From positions 6,944,001-7,008,000 of the forward strand of contig NZ_JANADK010000001.1 in assembly GCF_024199795.1 (NCBI RefSeq): 64,000 nucleotides of DNA. The letters run 5' to 3'. Source of the stretch: Bradyrhizobium sp. CCGB01 (GTDB lineage: Bacteria; Pseudomonadota; Alphaproteobacteria; Rhizobiales; Xanthobacteraceae). The notes beneath the pieces are model-generated. The model saw only the letters and a list, made by a program, of their open reading frames with translations, was not told the origin of the DNA and searched no databases. Shown piece by piece: positions 54,658 to 62,915 of this stretch. Position 1 is the stretch's first letter, and each line of letters begins with the position of its first letter. The position numbers were made by a program, and so were the translations under genes.

Positions 54658-55368
54658 CTACCGCCTGCCGCCGAGCAGGCGCAGCAGCATCATGAACAGA
54701 TTGAGGAAGTTGAGGTAGAGCGACAGTGCCGCGATCACCGACTTGCGGCCTGCCGTCGTCGCATCGTCCCTGCTCTCGTACATCGCCTTGATCCGCTGCG
54801 TATCATAGGCCGTGAGTCCCGCAAAGACGCCAACGCCGACGATCGAGATCAACCAATCGAGCCCCGTCGACCTCAGGAAGATATTGACCAGGCTTGCGAC
54901 GATGATGCCGATCAGGCCCATGAACAGGAAGCTGCCGACTGCGGACAGGTCGCGCCTCGTGGTGTAGCCGAAGACGCTGAGTGCCCCGAACATCGCAGCC
55001 GCGATGAAGAACACGCGCGTGATCGAGGCGCTGGTGTAGATGTGCAGCAGCGTCGAGAGCGAGACGCCGACCAGCGCCGCATAGACGAAGAACAGAATGC
55101 GCGCCGTTTCCGCCGACAGCGTATTGATGCGCGCCCCGATGAAGAACACTAGCCCGAGTGGCGCCAGGATGAAAACCCACATCAACGGGCTCTCAAGCAA
55201 TGCGGGACCCATGAGCTGATATGTCAGCCACGCCACAATTGCGGTCAGGCCCACGCCCGCGGCCATATAATTGTAGATGCGCAGCATGTAGGCGCGCAAT
55301 CCGGGATCGATCGCAAGCGCGCTGCCACCAGTGCCTGAGGCAGTCAGATTCGGATCATAATTCGACAT
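54658..55368 (-). CDS. Bax inhibitor-1/YccA-family membrane protein
   Basis: 236 residues with seven hydrophobic segments and the family pattern LRIYNYMAAGVGLTAIVAW at the start, plus LTAYDTQRIK near 188-197. Bacterial members act in the inner membrane as pH-sensitive calcium leak or stress proteins; YccA modulates FtsH. The final Leu/Asn-rich segment LSLYLNFLNLFMMLLRLLGGRR is typical. Monocistronic. Confidence 0.92.
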   Translation of the reverse strand: MSNYDPNLTASGTGGSALAIDPGLRAYMLRIYNYMAAGVGLTAIVAWLTYQLMGPALLESPLMWVFILAPLGLVFFIGARINTLSAETARILFFVYAALVGVSLSTLLHIYTSASITRVFFIAAAMFGALSVFGYTTRRDLSAVGSFLFMGLIGIIVASLVNIFLRSTGLDWLISIVGVGVFAGLTAYDTQRIKAMYESRDDATTAGRKSVIAALSLYLNFLNLFMMLLRLLGGRR

Positions 55369-55615
55369 CGCTTGCCTCCCGGGATTGGTTCAAATGAACA
55401 AATCAAGCTAGCGGTCCGGCGCTTGCGGGGACATCGGATGATCACCCGAGCGTCGGAAGATATATCACCCTAGCTCGGGAGACCCGTGTTCCGACAGAGC
55501 GGCTTACCGAAACGTAACCTTGGGTTACCCGAGGCTCCTTATCCTGCTTCTTTTTGCCTGGACTCTTACACCTTTGTCACTGGAAGCTGGTCACGCACCG
55601 GCCTAATCCGTTCGC

Positions 55616-55813
55616 ATGCGCTACTTCTTTCACATCGTCGACAAGTACGGCCTTTGTCCGGACGGAATTGGATGCGAGTGCGCCGACCAGGACGCCGCCG
55701 TTCTGCACGCCAGGCATATCGCGACCGAACTCGCTAAAGCGGGCGAGTTGTTCCGCGCGAGCTTCGTGCTGGTCGCCCCGGCCGCTACGCCCGGGTCGAC
55801 AAGTCCTCATTAG
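55616..55813 (+). CDS. DUF6894-type small protein
   Basis: 65 residues beginning MRYFFHIVDKYGLCPDGIGCEC, the usual start of this family in Bradyrhizobium and relatives, followed by a helix AAVLHARHIATELAKAGE. Function unknown. Monocistronic, with no clear operator upstream. A short hairpin (GTAACC-TTG-GGTTAC) lies about 100 bp upstream. Confidence 0.75.
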   Translation: MRYFFHIVDKYGLCPDGIGCECADQDAAVLHARHIATELAKAGELFRASFVLVAPAATPGSTSPH

Positions 55814-56041
55814 GGGCTGTCGACCGATTTCCTGCCTCGCCCTCTACATAGAATCCCTGATGTGCGGACCGAGACGCCGCCTCTAGTCTCGTAACCGACG
55901 GTGGCCGGCCTACCCCGTTCAGATAGCCCCTTCCGCCCACCTCATCTCCGGGGTTGAGGGCTCGCCGCATGCGTCCGCGTCTATGCGTTGGCCGTCGGCG
56001 CTATCTCGATCTGAAGTGTTGCGGATCAGTTGGAGACAATC

Positions 56042-56278
56042 ATGAAAGTCCGGACCATTTGCGGTACCCTGATCCTTGCCGGATCGATTGCGACCGCGCA
56101 CTCGACCAGTTCCCAGGCGCAGACGACCAATCCGACCACAGCCGCGCCAAAGGAAGTCACGACACCTGCGCCAAGCGCCGCCGCGCCAAATACGAATACG
56201 AACCCCACCAAGCATCGCTACTGGCGTCATCGCGGCGGCTCGCATCCCCATTTTGGCAGCCGCCGTGTTCGCACCTGA
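56042..56278 (+). CDS. Small secreted Thr/Pro/Ala-rich protein
   Basis: 78 residues from the ATG at 56042, which has GGAG 7 nt upstream; an ATG at 56030 lacks a site. Signal peptide MKVRTICGTLILAGSIATA with cleavage likely near SSQAQT. The mature peptide is low-complexity (Thr, Ala, Pro, Asn), ending in HRYWRHRGGSHPHFGSRRVR. No known domain. Similar small secreted basic peptides are frequent in Bradyrhizobium. Confidence 0.65.
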   Translation: MKVRTICGTLILAGSIATAHSTSSQAQTTNPTTAAPKEVTTPAPSAAAPNTNTNPTKHRYWRHRGGSHPHFGSRRVRT

Positions 56279-56329
56279 GCCCCGGCGCGACAGTTCGTCA
56301 TTGCAATTCGCCGCCGAGACACCCGATCG

Positions 56330-57466
56330 ATGAGCGACGTGAGGACAGGACAAGAGCAACCGCGCGAGGTCGTGGTCCGCGTGCCTCCAGACCAGGGCAT
56401 GACCGACAGGCGGCGCGGCTTTCTCGCAACGGGTCTCGCCCTGCTCGCCGTTTGCGTTGCTCTCTTCCTCGTATGGCAAGCGGCCTCGAGTCTTCTCCTC
56501 ATCTTCGCGGGCGTGCTGTTCGCTGCCTTTCTGGATGCCGCCGCACGCGCACTGGCGTTACTAATTCCACTCAATCGTGTCTGGCGGCTGACATTCGTGC
56601 TGCTGCTGTTCGCCACCATGGTCGGACTAGGCCTCGTCTGGGGAGGCGGCAAGCTGCCGGAGCAAACACGCATCCTGCTGAAGGTCATGGACACCCAGTT
56701 CGACGTCTTGCAGCAACGCCTTCTGACCTACGGCGTCGATCTGCTTGGTCCGGAATGGGGGCGCGATTTTGCGCAATGGCTGCTGTCCGATCAAGGCCGG
56801 TTCTTCAGCCACGCCCAGCTCGTCCTTGGCAGAGCGTCGAGCTTTCTGACCGGTGTGCTGGTGATCGCGTTCGTCGGTATCCTCTTCGCCTTTGACCCCA
56901 CCAGCCATCGCGAGAGTCTCGTGATGCTGGTGAAGCCTTTCTATCGCGCCCGAACACGCGCCGTAATGAACGAGATGGGAAACGTCCTGCGGCTGTGGTT
57001 CGTCGGTCAGCTGATCCGCATCATCCTGATGACACTGTGCGTGTGGGTCGCGCTCTATCTGATCGGGCTTCCCGGTCCCTTCGTGCTTGGGCTGCAGGCG
57101 GGCCTTTCCAACTTCGTTCCGTATCTGGGGCCCATCCTTGCCGCGATCCCGATCGCGCTCGTCGCGATGCCGCTCGGCGCATCGCTGCTGATCTGGGCCG
57201 TCGTCATCTACACAATCATTCAATCGATCGAGGGCTATGTGATCGGCCCGTTGATCCAGCGCCAGGCGGTCGAAATTCCTCCCGCATGGACATTGGTCGC
57301 GATCGTGCTGTTGGGCGCGATGCTGGGCGTGATGGGTATCGCACTCGCCATGCCGCTGGTCGCGGTCGGCCGGGTCGCGATCATTAGATTGTACGTCGAG
57401 GATTACCTCGGCGATAGCAGCGGGCGCATGTCCAACAAGGGACCATCGCAAATGGGCGCGCCATGA
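56330..57466 (+). CDS. AI-2E-family transporter
   Basis: 378 residues with about eight hydrophobic segments. Family landmarks are LLLIFAGVLFAAFLDAAARAL near 55-75 and FVPYLGPILAAIPIALVA near 262-280, then YVIGPLIQRQAVEIPPAWTLVAIVLLG. Members include the autoinducer exporter TqsA and Na+/H+ antiporters. The gene overlaps the next one by 4 bp, so they are probably co-transcribed. No quorum-sensing synthase is nearby, so an antiporter role may be more likely. Confidence 0.9.
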   Translation: MSDVRTGQEQPREVVVRVPPDQGMTDRRRGFLATGLALLAVCVALFLVWQAASSLLLIFAGVLFAAFLDAAARALALLIPLNRVWRLTFVLLLFATMVGLGLVWGGGKLPEQTRILLKVMDTQFDVLQQRLLTYGVDLLGPEWGRDFAQWLLSDQGRFFSHAQLVLGRASSFLTGVLVIAFVGILFAFDPTSHRESLVMLVKPFYRARTRAVMNEMGNVLRLWFVGQLIRIILMTLCVWVALYLIGLPGPFVLGLQAGLSNFVPYLGPILAAIPIALVAMPLGASLLIWAVVIYTIIQSIEGYVIGPLIQRQAVEIPPAWTLVAIVLLGAMLGVMGIALAMPLVAVGRVAIIRLYVEDYLGDSSGRMSNKGPSQMGAP

Positions 57467-58062
57467 GCGAGATTCGAGCCGAACGGAACAACGGAATGGA
57501 GCCATCCCCGGCGCACGCGCGGATGAAACATTTTCTGTGGCAGCAACTTCCATACATCATTGCACTGGTGCTCGCCGTCGCGGGCGTCGCCTATACCAAC
57601 GCCTCTCACCAGCCTCTCGTTGGTTATTGGGAATTTCTCGCGCTCGCCATCGGCGTTGTGTGCGTCATCAACAAATGGCAGGAGGTCGATGGCAAGGAGG
57701 CCCGGTGGCGACTGATCTGGACCCAGGCGCTGCACTGGGTTGCCGTCCTGGTCACGATGAACATCATGCTGGTGTCAGGCGTTCAGCAATTGTTGCCGAC
57801 GCCGGCGACCAGCCTCGTCCTTCTCACATTACTTGCGCTCGGCACCTTCCTCGCGGGCGTCAGTCTTCTGTCGCCGCAAATTGCCTTCCTCGGCCTTGCG
57901 ATGGGCGTCACGGTTCCGGCGATATCCTGGTTACAGCAATCCATCATCTTCTTCCTGTTGGGCGCCGTCCTGTTGATCGGCCTCGGCATCACGTTCTGGC
58001 TTCGCCAGGATCGCAGCCCAGGGAGTTCGCCCACCAACACCGGAAGTCAAACGGAGGCCTGA
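57463..58062 (+). CDS. Integral membrane protein of unknown function
   Basis: 199 residues with five to six hydrophobic segments (IIALVLAVAGVAYTN, FLALAIGVVCVIN, WVAVLVTMNIMLVSG, LVLLTLLALGTFLAGVSLL, SIIFFLLGAVLLIGLG). A polar N-terminus of about 25 residues precedes them. The start overlaps the AI-2E gene (ATGA). The DUF992 start codon follows directly. No family recognised. Confidence 0.75.
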   Translation: MSEIRAERNNGMEPSPAHARMKHFLWQQLPYIIALVLAVAGVAYTNASHQPLVGYWEFLALAIGVVCVINKWQEVDGKEARWRLIWTQALHWVAVLVTMNIMLVSGVQQLLPTPATSLVLLTLLALGTFLAGVSLLSPQIAFLGLAMGVTVPAISWLQQSIIFFLLGAVLLIGLGITFWLRQDRSPGSSPTNTGSQTEA

Positions 58063-58548
58063 ATGCGCATTAATCTGCTTCTTGCGATCATCTGCGGATC
58101 CGCCTTGATGTGCGTCGACGCCCTGCCCGCACGCGCCGAGGCGTTCAGGGTCGGCCGGCTCGTATGCACCAGCACTCCGCGCGTTGGGCTGGTGCTCGGC
58201 TCCGCGCAGGAGCTTCGTTGCGTATTCATCACGAGACGCCCGACCCGGCAGTACGTCTACGACGGACGGATCAGACGCGTTGGTCTCGACATCGGCGTGA
58301 CCAGCGCAGGAACCCTCTCATGGGCCGTCTTCGCCAGGAACTCGCGCGTCGGCCCCGGCACGCTGCGCGGGAGCTACGTGGGGGCGAGCGGCAATGTCGC
58401 GTTCGGTCCCGGTCTCGGAGCGAACGTTCTGATCGGAGGCTCTCGCCGGACGATTGCGCTCCAGCCTCTGTCGATCGAGCGATCGATCGGATTGAACCTC
58501 GCGGCGGGAGTTACGAACCTGACACTCGGCCCGCGCGGACCGGGATAG
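58063..58548 (+). CDS. DUF992 secreted protein
   Basis: 161 residues beginning directly after the previous stop. Signal peptide (MRINLLLAIICGSALMCVDALPARAEA), then the DUF992 pattern with VGRLVCTSTPRVGLVLGSAQELRCVF, IGVTSAGTLSWAVFA, GTLRGSYVGASGNVAFGPGLGANVLIGG and LQPLSIERSIGLNLAAGVTNLTLGP. Probably periplasmic, with two conserved cysteines; function unknown. Common in Bradyrhizobium. Confidence 0.85.
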   Translation: MRINLLLAIICGSALMCVDALPARAEAFRVGRLVCTSTPRVGLVLGSAQELRCVFITRRPTRQYVYDGRIRRVGLDIGVTSAGTLSWAVFARNSRVGPGTLRGSYVGASGNVAFGPGLGANVLIGGSRRTIALQPLSIERSIGLNLAAGVTNLTLGPRGPG

Positions 58549-58583
58549 TGGCTTGTCCCGAACCCCGGAGCAGAGAGCGGACA

Positions 58584-58928
58584 ATGGACCTTGCGGACGT
58601 CTTGACCAGGATGCTGGCGGCGGGTTTCCTGACATTCATCGCTCGCGGCGCGGGCTGGACACAGCCAGCCGCAGGCCCTCCGCCCGCTGTCGGCATCGTC
58701 GAAGCGATCAGACGATGGCACGCTCGCCGCAAGCTCAATCGGGATTTTTATGGTGCCGATGCTCTACGTCACGTTTCAGCGCCTGCGCGAGCGCGCGAAG
58801 GCACGTCCGGTCCCGGCGCGAACCACATGACCCGAGTATCCAGGACGGCGGGAATAATCCGAGCCAATTGCTCGGGGTTTCGTCGGATGCCAACGTTGCC
58901 GTTCCCCGCTACCGTAGTCCGTACTTGA
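58584..58928 (+). CDS. Possible small basic protein
   Basis: 114 residues if translated from the ATG at 58584, beginning MDLADVLTRMLAAGFLTFIA. A short hydrophobic N-terminal segment is followed by a basic helix IVEAIRRWHARRKLNRDFYGAD that recalls DUF1127-like small proteins. The C-terminal third looks non-native, so the real product may be shorter. Kept as doubtful because the frame is free of overlap with other genes. Confidence 0.35.
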   Translation: MDLADVLTRMLAAGFLTFIARGAGWTQPAAGPPPAVGIVEAIRRWHARRKLNRDFYGADALRHVSAPARAREGTSGPGANHMTRVSRTAGIIRANCSGFRRMPTLPFPATVVRT

Positions 58929-58956
58929 AACTGCGTAACAAGAAGAGAGAAGAACA

Positions 58957-59232
58957 ATGGACGCTCCCACACGTCGTGCCTTCCTTGGTTTTGCGCAGGG
59001 CGCCGTCGCCGCAGCAGTTGTCGGCGCAATCGGCGTTCGTTTCATTGCGACAGCGGAGGCTATGCCGGTCGCCGCAAATCCGGGACGGGCCGCGGTAACC
59101 ACCGATCTCGCGACGCAGGCGCAGTGGGGGCCTCCGCATGGCCCTGGTTGGGGGCGGCCGCGACCGCGCAGGCGCCGTTGGGTTTGCTGGTGGCATCGCG
59201 GTCGCCGCCACTGCGGGTGGCGCTGGAGGTGA
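58957..59232 (+). CDS. Small twin-arginine-signal protein with Trp/Arg-rich tail
   Basis: 91 residues. N-terminus has a twin-arginine-like motif in PTRRAFLGFAQGAVAAAVVG with a hydrophobic segment and probable cleavage after AEAMP. The mature part ends in a very basic, Trp-, Cys- and His-rich tail (PRRRRWVCWWHRGRRHCGWR). AAGAAGAGAGAAGAA precedes the start. Similar small proteins are known in Bradyrhizobium but lack a described role. A hairpin begins at the stop codon. Confidence 0.7.
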   Translation: MDAPTRRAFLGFAQGAVAAAVVGAIGVRFIATAEAMPVAANPGRAAVTTDLATQAQWGPPHGPGWGRPRPRRRRWVCWWHRGRRHCGWRWR

Positions 59233-59257
59233 CCGTCCGCGATCCCTTCGCGGACGG
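59233..59257 (+). terminator. Hairpin after the small twin-arginine protein gene
   Basis: CCGTCCGCG and its complement form a 9-bp stem with a 7-nt loop, starting right after the TGA at 59230-59232. No T tract follows. Confidence 0.6.
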
Positions 59258-59345
59258 GGAAGGACAGAGCTGTGCTTCCGCAGCGATCAGCTCTGCTTCA
59301 CCGCAGCGATCGGTTGCGAAGCGCAGCGGGCCGCGCTGATTTCGT

Positions 59346-59972
59346 TCACTCTTCAATCAATTTTGCTCGGATCGCGTAGCGGACCAGTCCAGCTATCGAA
59401 TTGACCCCCAGTTTTCCCATGGCCGACGCCCGATGCGTTTCCGTGGTTTTCACGCTTGAGCTCAGCATCGCGCTGATACCCTTGTTGCTGTACCCCTCGG
59501 CCACGAGCTTAACAACGAGTCGCTCTCGCGGAGACAGCTTCACATGCCCCTCACCAGCTTCGTCTTCTCGACCCGACTGACCACAAAATCGTCCGCCGAC
59601 GAATGGCTTACGTGCCATTAGCGCTTCAACGGCAGCCAGCAGCAGCTTGTTTGCGTCCGACTTGACCAGGAACGCGCGCGCACCCGCTTGAAGCGCCTCT
59701 TGAGCCAGCACTCCGGATTCGTGCGCGGTAAAGATCAGCACCTCAGTTTCGCGGAGATGTTTTTTTATTCCTCGGGTTATTTCCAATCCCGTCATGCGCG
59801 GCATGAAGAAGTCGACGATCGCAACATCGGGCCGCTCTTTGAGAGCGGCCTCAAATGCCGATTTTCCGTCGGACGCCTCGGCGACAATCATCCAACCCGG
59901 CCGCTGCTCGAGGACCGCCCGTAGCCCGGATCGAACAGCATCATGATCATCAGCAATGAGAATTCGTTTCAT
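59346..59972 (-). CDS. NarL/LuxR-type response regulator, second copy
   Basis: 208 residues from the ATG at 59972; a start at 60002 adds ten residues before the receiver. Asp54 in AIVDFFMP is the phospho-acceptor; the C-terminal helix-turn-helix is LSPRERLVVKLVAEGYSNKGISAMLSSSVKTTETHR. Clear paralogue of the regulator at 30868-31503, with the same layout and a similar N-terminus. No kinase gene is adjacent, so it is an orphan or shares the kinase at 31815. A motif at 60264-60285, about 290 bp upstream, resembles that upstream of the kinase. Confidence 0.9.
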   Translation of the reverse strand: MKRILIADDHDAVRSGLRAVLEQRPGWMIVAEASDGKSAFEAALKERPDVAIVDFFMPRMTGLEITRGIKKHLRETEVLIFTAHESGVLAQEALQAGARAFLVKSDANKLLLAAVEALMARKPFVGGRFCGQSGREDEAGEGHVKLSPRERLVVKLVAEGYSNKGISAMLSSSVKTTETHRASAMGKLGVNSIAGLVRYAIRAKLIEE

Positions 59973-60563
59973 GAGAGGGCTGCCTCGATGATCTTGTCGC
60001 AAGAGAACCTGGACGAGCTATAGGCTCTGCGTTTGAGCAGCATCTCCAACCGGGCCATCTCATTCGCGCCCTTGCGCGTGCGCCTCGACCTTCCGGAGGC
60101 ATTTCGAACATGTCGGCTGACCGGCGTCTCCTGAAGGGACATGATACACTCGCCTTCCTGCAGTGCTAACTTTCGAACCGCTAGTTTCCTGGCATATGCA
60201 GACAACTCTCCGATAAATTTAGCCTACCGTCGCGACACATCGACCACACAATCAGTATAAGCCACTACGTAGAAATCCTCTAGGCAGCCAATCCCCGTCG
60301 TATGCCGAGCATCCCAAATTTGGCGCGATGCTCCCTGATTCAAATCAAGGAGTTGCTGGCAAGGAGCAGCATGCGGGTCGTCGAAAACGCGATTATGAAG
60401 ACGCGTCCGTCAATCTGCGCGCTGTGTCATCGCCCGCTTGACGGCGGCAGCAATCGAGCGGCCCGGCGAGGGTGTTGCGCCGCAGAACAGTCCGCCGCCG
60501 CTTAGGTAAGACGTCTTTCCATATTCCGCCCGGGCGACCTCTTTGAAATTCCGTAATTCGGAA
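59973..60563. other. Region with no intact gene upstream of the second response regulator
   Basis: About 590 bp. Short open frames on both strands show no recognisable family. The minus-strand frame 60410-60619 contains SGGGLFCGATPSPGRSIAAAV, which recalls the C-terminus of a flavin oxidoreductase but cannot be confirmed. The motif at 60264-60285 lies here. Confidence 0.45.
60264..60285. promoter_or_regulatory. Motif shared with the kinase upstream region
   Basis: ACTAC, then GAAA-N4-CTAGG, as at 33077-33098. Part of it (TAGAAAT...TCTAG) also resembles the element upstream of the siderophore receptor. Function inferred only from recurrence. Confidence 0.35.
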
Positions 60564-60846
60564 ATCAACAGAGGCATCGCCGGCTTGTCTTTCGGCGTCG
60601 CATCGATCTCCGGATCCATCGCGGCGTTCTATTCGGAGCTGTTCGACACGCGGATCCGCTACACTGTCTCGTCTTCTCAAACGAAGTCAGCGGCGCTGTC
60701 GTCGGCGGCTTTACGCAACTGATTTCGAAGCTGCTGGTGCAGCGGAGTGGCGACGCGAGCTGGCCAGTCTCGGACTACATGATGGTCACGGCGCTGGCAG
60801 CGCTCTTGTGCGCCTATCTCGCCAGGGACGTCCTCGACGTCGGTCA
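60564..60846 (+). pseudogene. C-terminal fragment of an MFS (MHS-type) transporter, frameshifted
   Basis: The frame from 60564 gives GIAGLSFGVASISGSIAAFY and SELFDTRIRY, a standard pattern near the end of metabolite/proton symporters. At about 60666 the reading must shift by one base to continue as LVFSNEVSGAVVGGF, then TQLISKLLVQRSG and DYMMVTALAALLCAYLARD. A single-base deletion explains the break. The N-terminal 300 or more residues are missing, so this is a dead remnant. Confidence 0.6.
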
Positions 60847-61068
60847 GCGTCACAACTTCGACGAAACGCGACGCTCTCGTGGGCGTGCGACAAGTCATGG
60901 ACGATACATGCGAGATGACGAGCGCGACGGTGATGCGAACCAGCAAGAACATCTCGCGAACATCGCCAAGTCACGCACGGTGCGATGTCCGACCGCTAAC
61001 AGCGTCGCACGAGACGCTCTTTGCTCTGTCGCCTGAAATGGAAAACCCTGCGCTAATAGGGCTTTCGA

Positions 61069-61142
61069 TTTGGTGGGCGCACCAGGGCTCGAACCTGGGA
61101 CCCGCTGATTAAGAGGCGAATGATCTGCCAGGAAAATCAATG
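61069..61142. repeat. Repeat copy C with tRNA-Lys core, probable integration scar
   Basis: Positions 61069-61114 are identical to 30652-30697. AATCAATG at 61135 lies 32 bp after CGCTGATT at 61103, the same spacing as in copies A and B. Between these blocks the sequence differs from copy B. Orientation is the same as copy B. Confidence 0.75.
61071..61114 (-). pseudogene. 3' fragment of a tRNA-Lys gene
   Basis: 44 nt of tRNA on the minus strand: half of the anticodon arm, variable loop, T arm and acceptor 3' strand with CCA. Homology to the tRNA stops inside the anticodon loop, so it is shorter than the fragment at 30654-30706. Confidence 0.75.
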
Positions 61143-61350
61143 CCTATTCCGACAACCGAGCCGCCAAACCTACGTTGAAGACGCAACGGGTTTTCTCCTT
61201 GTCGGAATGACGAGTCTCGATTGACGAGAGCGAAAAAGGCGGATCGTGCATCCGTCGGGGGGTTCGAGTCAGGAGAGCGCTACCGCCGTTCCCCACACCC
61301 ATCGGAGCTGCGATACCTTATTCAGTCTTCCGCATGGGGGCCGAAGTGAG

Positions 61351-61878
61351 CTAGGTGGCTTTTGCGCTCCTGTAACTGAATTCTGAGCGGGCCTGCCGCC
61401 CGGATCGCGATGTATGTCGAAGATTGAACCAGTGCGGACGTACCCTGCGATCGAGGCTGATGTCGGCGAGCGTCGCCAGCGTCGCGCCATCGATGAAAAC
61501 CGTCGACGTCGACGGTCCCGAACCGAGATTGCTGGCGGAGATGATGGCCAAGGTACCGCCATCGACATGCGTTTCGCCGCTATAGGTGTTGTTGCCGGTC
61601 AACAGCAGTGTGCCGGAGTCGGTCTTGGTGAAGTTGCTGAACATGATGCGCCCGTCTCGCGCCATGCGCTCCAGCGGAAGCTCGCGTGAATAAACGCCAG
61701 CGCCGAAGACGCGATCGCGGATGGCATCAAGGCCGCGCCCGCTGCCACCGATGCTCAGAAGTACCGGCCCAAGCACGGCTATTTTGGGACGGGCACGCGG
61801 GACCGCACGGGTAATACCCAAGTGGTCTGCCGTTGAACGGCACAATTTGGAGTCGTCTGATTTGACGACCTCTTTCAT
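61351..61878 (-). pseudogene. Truncated autotransporter passenger fragment
   Basis: The ATG at 61878 has GGAGG 10 nt upstream. The middle reads TDSGTLLLTGNNTYSGETHV and DGGTLAIISASNLGSG, then ATLATLADISLDR, a textbook autotransporter passenger-associated repeat. After ISLDR the repeat pattern continues in another frame as TGSIFDI, indicating a frameshift near 61440. No beta-barrel domain is present. The first 80 residues do not resemble an autotransporter signal region, so the fragment may be fused to unrelated sequence. Confidence 0.6.
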
Positions 61879-61916
61879 AGCGACGTCGCCTCCTTGTCCT
61901 GAAGGCGACGTTCGGG

Positions 61917-62312
61917 TCATCGGGCCTCAATCGGAACAAACCGATGGTCATGGTAACTTTCGAGATATCCAGAATGATAGATACCCTGCGCTATCTCGCG
62001 GGATTTCATGTAGCCGAATGCTGAAACCCGCCCACCACTCGAAGCCGCTTCCAAATCAATAGTCAGACGGCAATTGCCCGGCTTGCCTACAGACTCTATG
62101 CGGTCAAGCGTCGCGAGCTGCGCGACATCAACCTGATAGACCTCGCCGAGAATATGGTGCCCTTCTCCGGGCTCGTTGAACATCATCGGGGCGAACCATG
62201 GTCCCGCAATGACAAGTGGAAAACGCTCCTGTGTTCGATAGGCACCGATCAGCCGTGCTTCCGACAGCCCTCGATTGTGGAGCGGGAAACCTTTTTTCAA
62301 GGTACCAAACAC
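61917..62312 (-). CDS. Gamma-glutamylcyclotransferase (AIG2)-like protein, start possibly frameshifted
   Basis: 131 residues from a GTG at 62312: FGTLKKGFPLHNRGL, then GPWFAPMMFNEPGEGHHILGEVY and LATLDRIES with the conserved Glu of the family. Family members usually begin a few residues earlier with a short strand before the Y/F-GTL motif. An in-frame TAA lies just upstream. Removing one A near 62320 would restore MLVFVFGTL, so the gene may be damaged or may restart at the GTG. The family cleaves gamma-glutamyl amines or peptides. Confidence 0.65.
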   Translation of the reverse strand: MFGTLKKGFPLHNRGLSEARLIGAYRTQERFPLVIAGPWFAPMMFNEPGEGHHILGEVYQVDVAQLATLDRIESVGKPGNCRLTIDLEAASSGGRVSAFGYMKSREIAQGIYHSGYLESYHDHRFVPIEAR

Positions 62313-62687
62313 AAATTACAAGCACCTGCGGTTCAACCTGATTGGCTGTCGCCGCCACCTACCATCCAATCCTCGATACCTTCTTCATCTTCCTCGGCGC
62401 CAAGCCGCCGATCGCGCCGACGAGCTTGTCCGGATGCCTGGTGTTTTAACCGAGTTCTGGTGCGGCGCATCGATAAAGGTTCTCCAACTCTTCAATAGTG
62501 AAGCACTTGGCAGCGTTCCTAAAAGGCACTGCTGTCAGCGCGTCTGGATGCTCGGAGCTAGGGTTTGGAACCAGTCGGCTCCGCTAAGATTGTTTGATTG
62601 GGGCAGCCAGACAGCGACGAAGCGATGCTTCGCGTGGAAAGACAAGGAGCTCGTTTGTCGTCCTAAAACCGGAGAGAGAACCTACCC
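62313..62687. other. Intergenic region upstream of the DUF6496 gene
   Basis: 375 bp; no gene recognised. GGAAC occurs at about 62567 but is not correctly spaced from a -10 element for an EcfG promoter. Confidence 0.5.
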
Positions 62688-62888
62688 ATGGCAAAGAAAG
62701 CCAAGAAGAAGCGTCGGTACTCAAAGAGCTCGGGCTCGGACGTCAAGAGCGAGATGCGACGCTACAAGAAGGGGACGGCTAAGAGCGGCCGTGGCGGAAA
62801 GGGCGGCAAGGTGAAAAGCAAGAAGCAGGCAATTGCGATCGGCCTTTCAAAGGCGCGCAAGAAAGGCAAGAAAGTTCCGAAGAAGTGA
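62688..62888 (+). CDS. DUF6496 small Lys-rich protein
   Basis: 66 residues, about one third Lys, with SEMRRYKKGTAKSGRGGKGG and KVKSKKQAIAIGLSKARKKGKK, the pattern of the DUF6496 family. A strongly basic histone-like composition suggests nucleic-acid binding, though this is unproven. GGAGAGAG lies upstream of the ATG. Convergent with the zinc-ribbon-like gene. Confidence 0.85.
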   Translation: MAKKAKKKRRYSKSSGSDVKSEMRRYKKGTAKSGRGGKGGKVKSKKQAIAIGLSKARKKGKKVPKK

Positions 62889-62915
62889 CGGCGCCGTTAC
62901 TGGGCTTCGTGGCCA

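Larger units (their letters stand above)
60847..61350. other. Non-coding region with tRNA-Lys scar
   Basis: About 500 bp without an intact gene. It contains repeat copy C, with a short CCCT...AGGG inverted repeat and TTTT on its minus-strand side near 61043-61060 that would fit a tRNA terminator. Confidence 0.5.

Noticed and set aside
60302..60505. Plus-strand open frame of 67 codons
   Set aside because: No ribosome site, no family pattern, and it lies in a region of decayed sequence.
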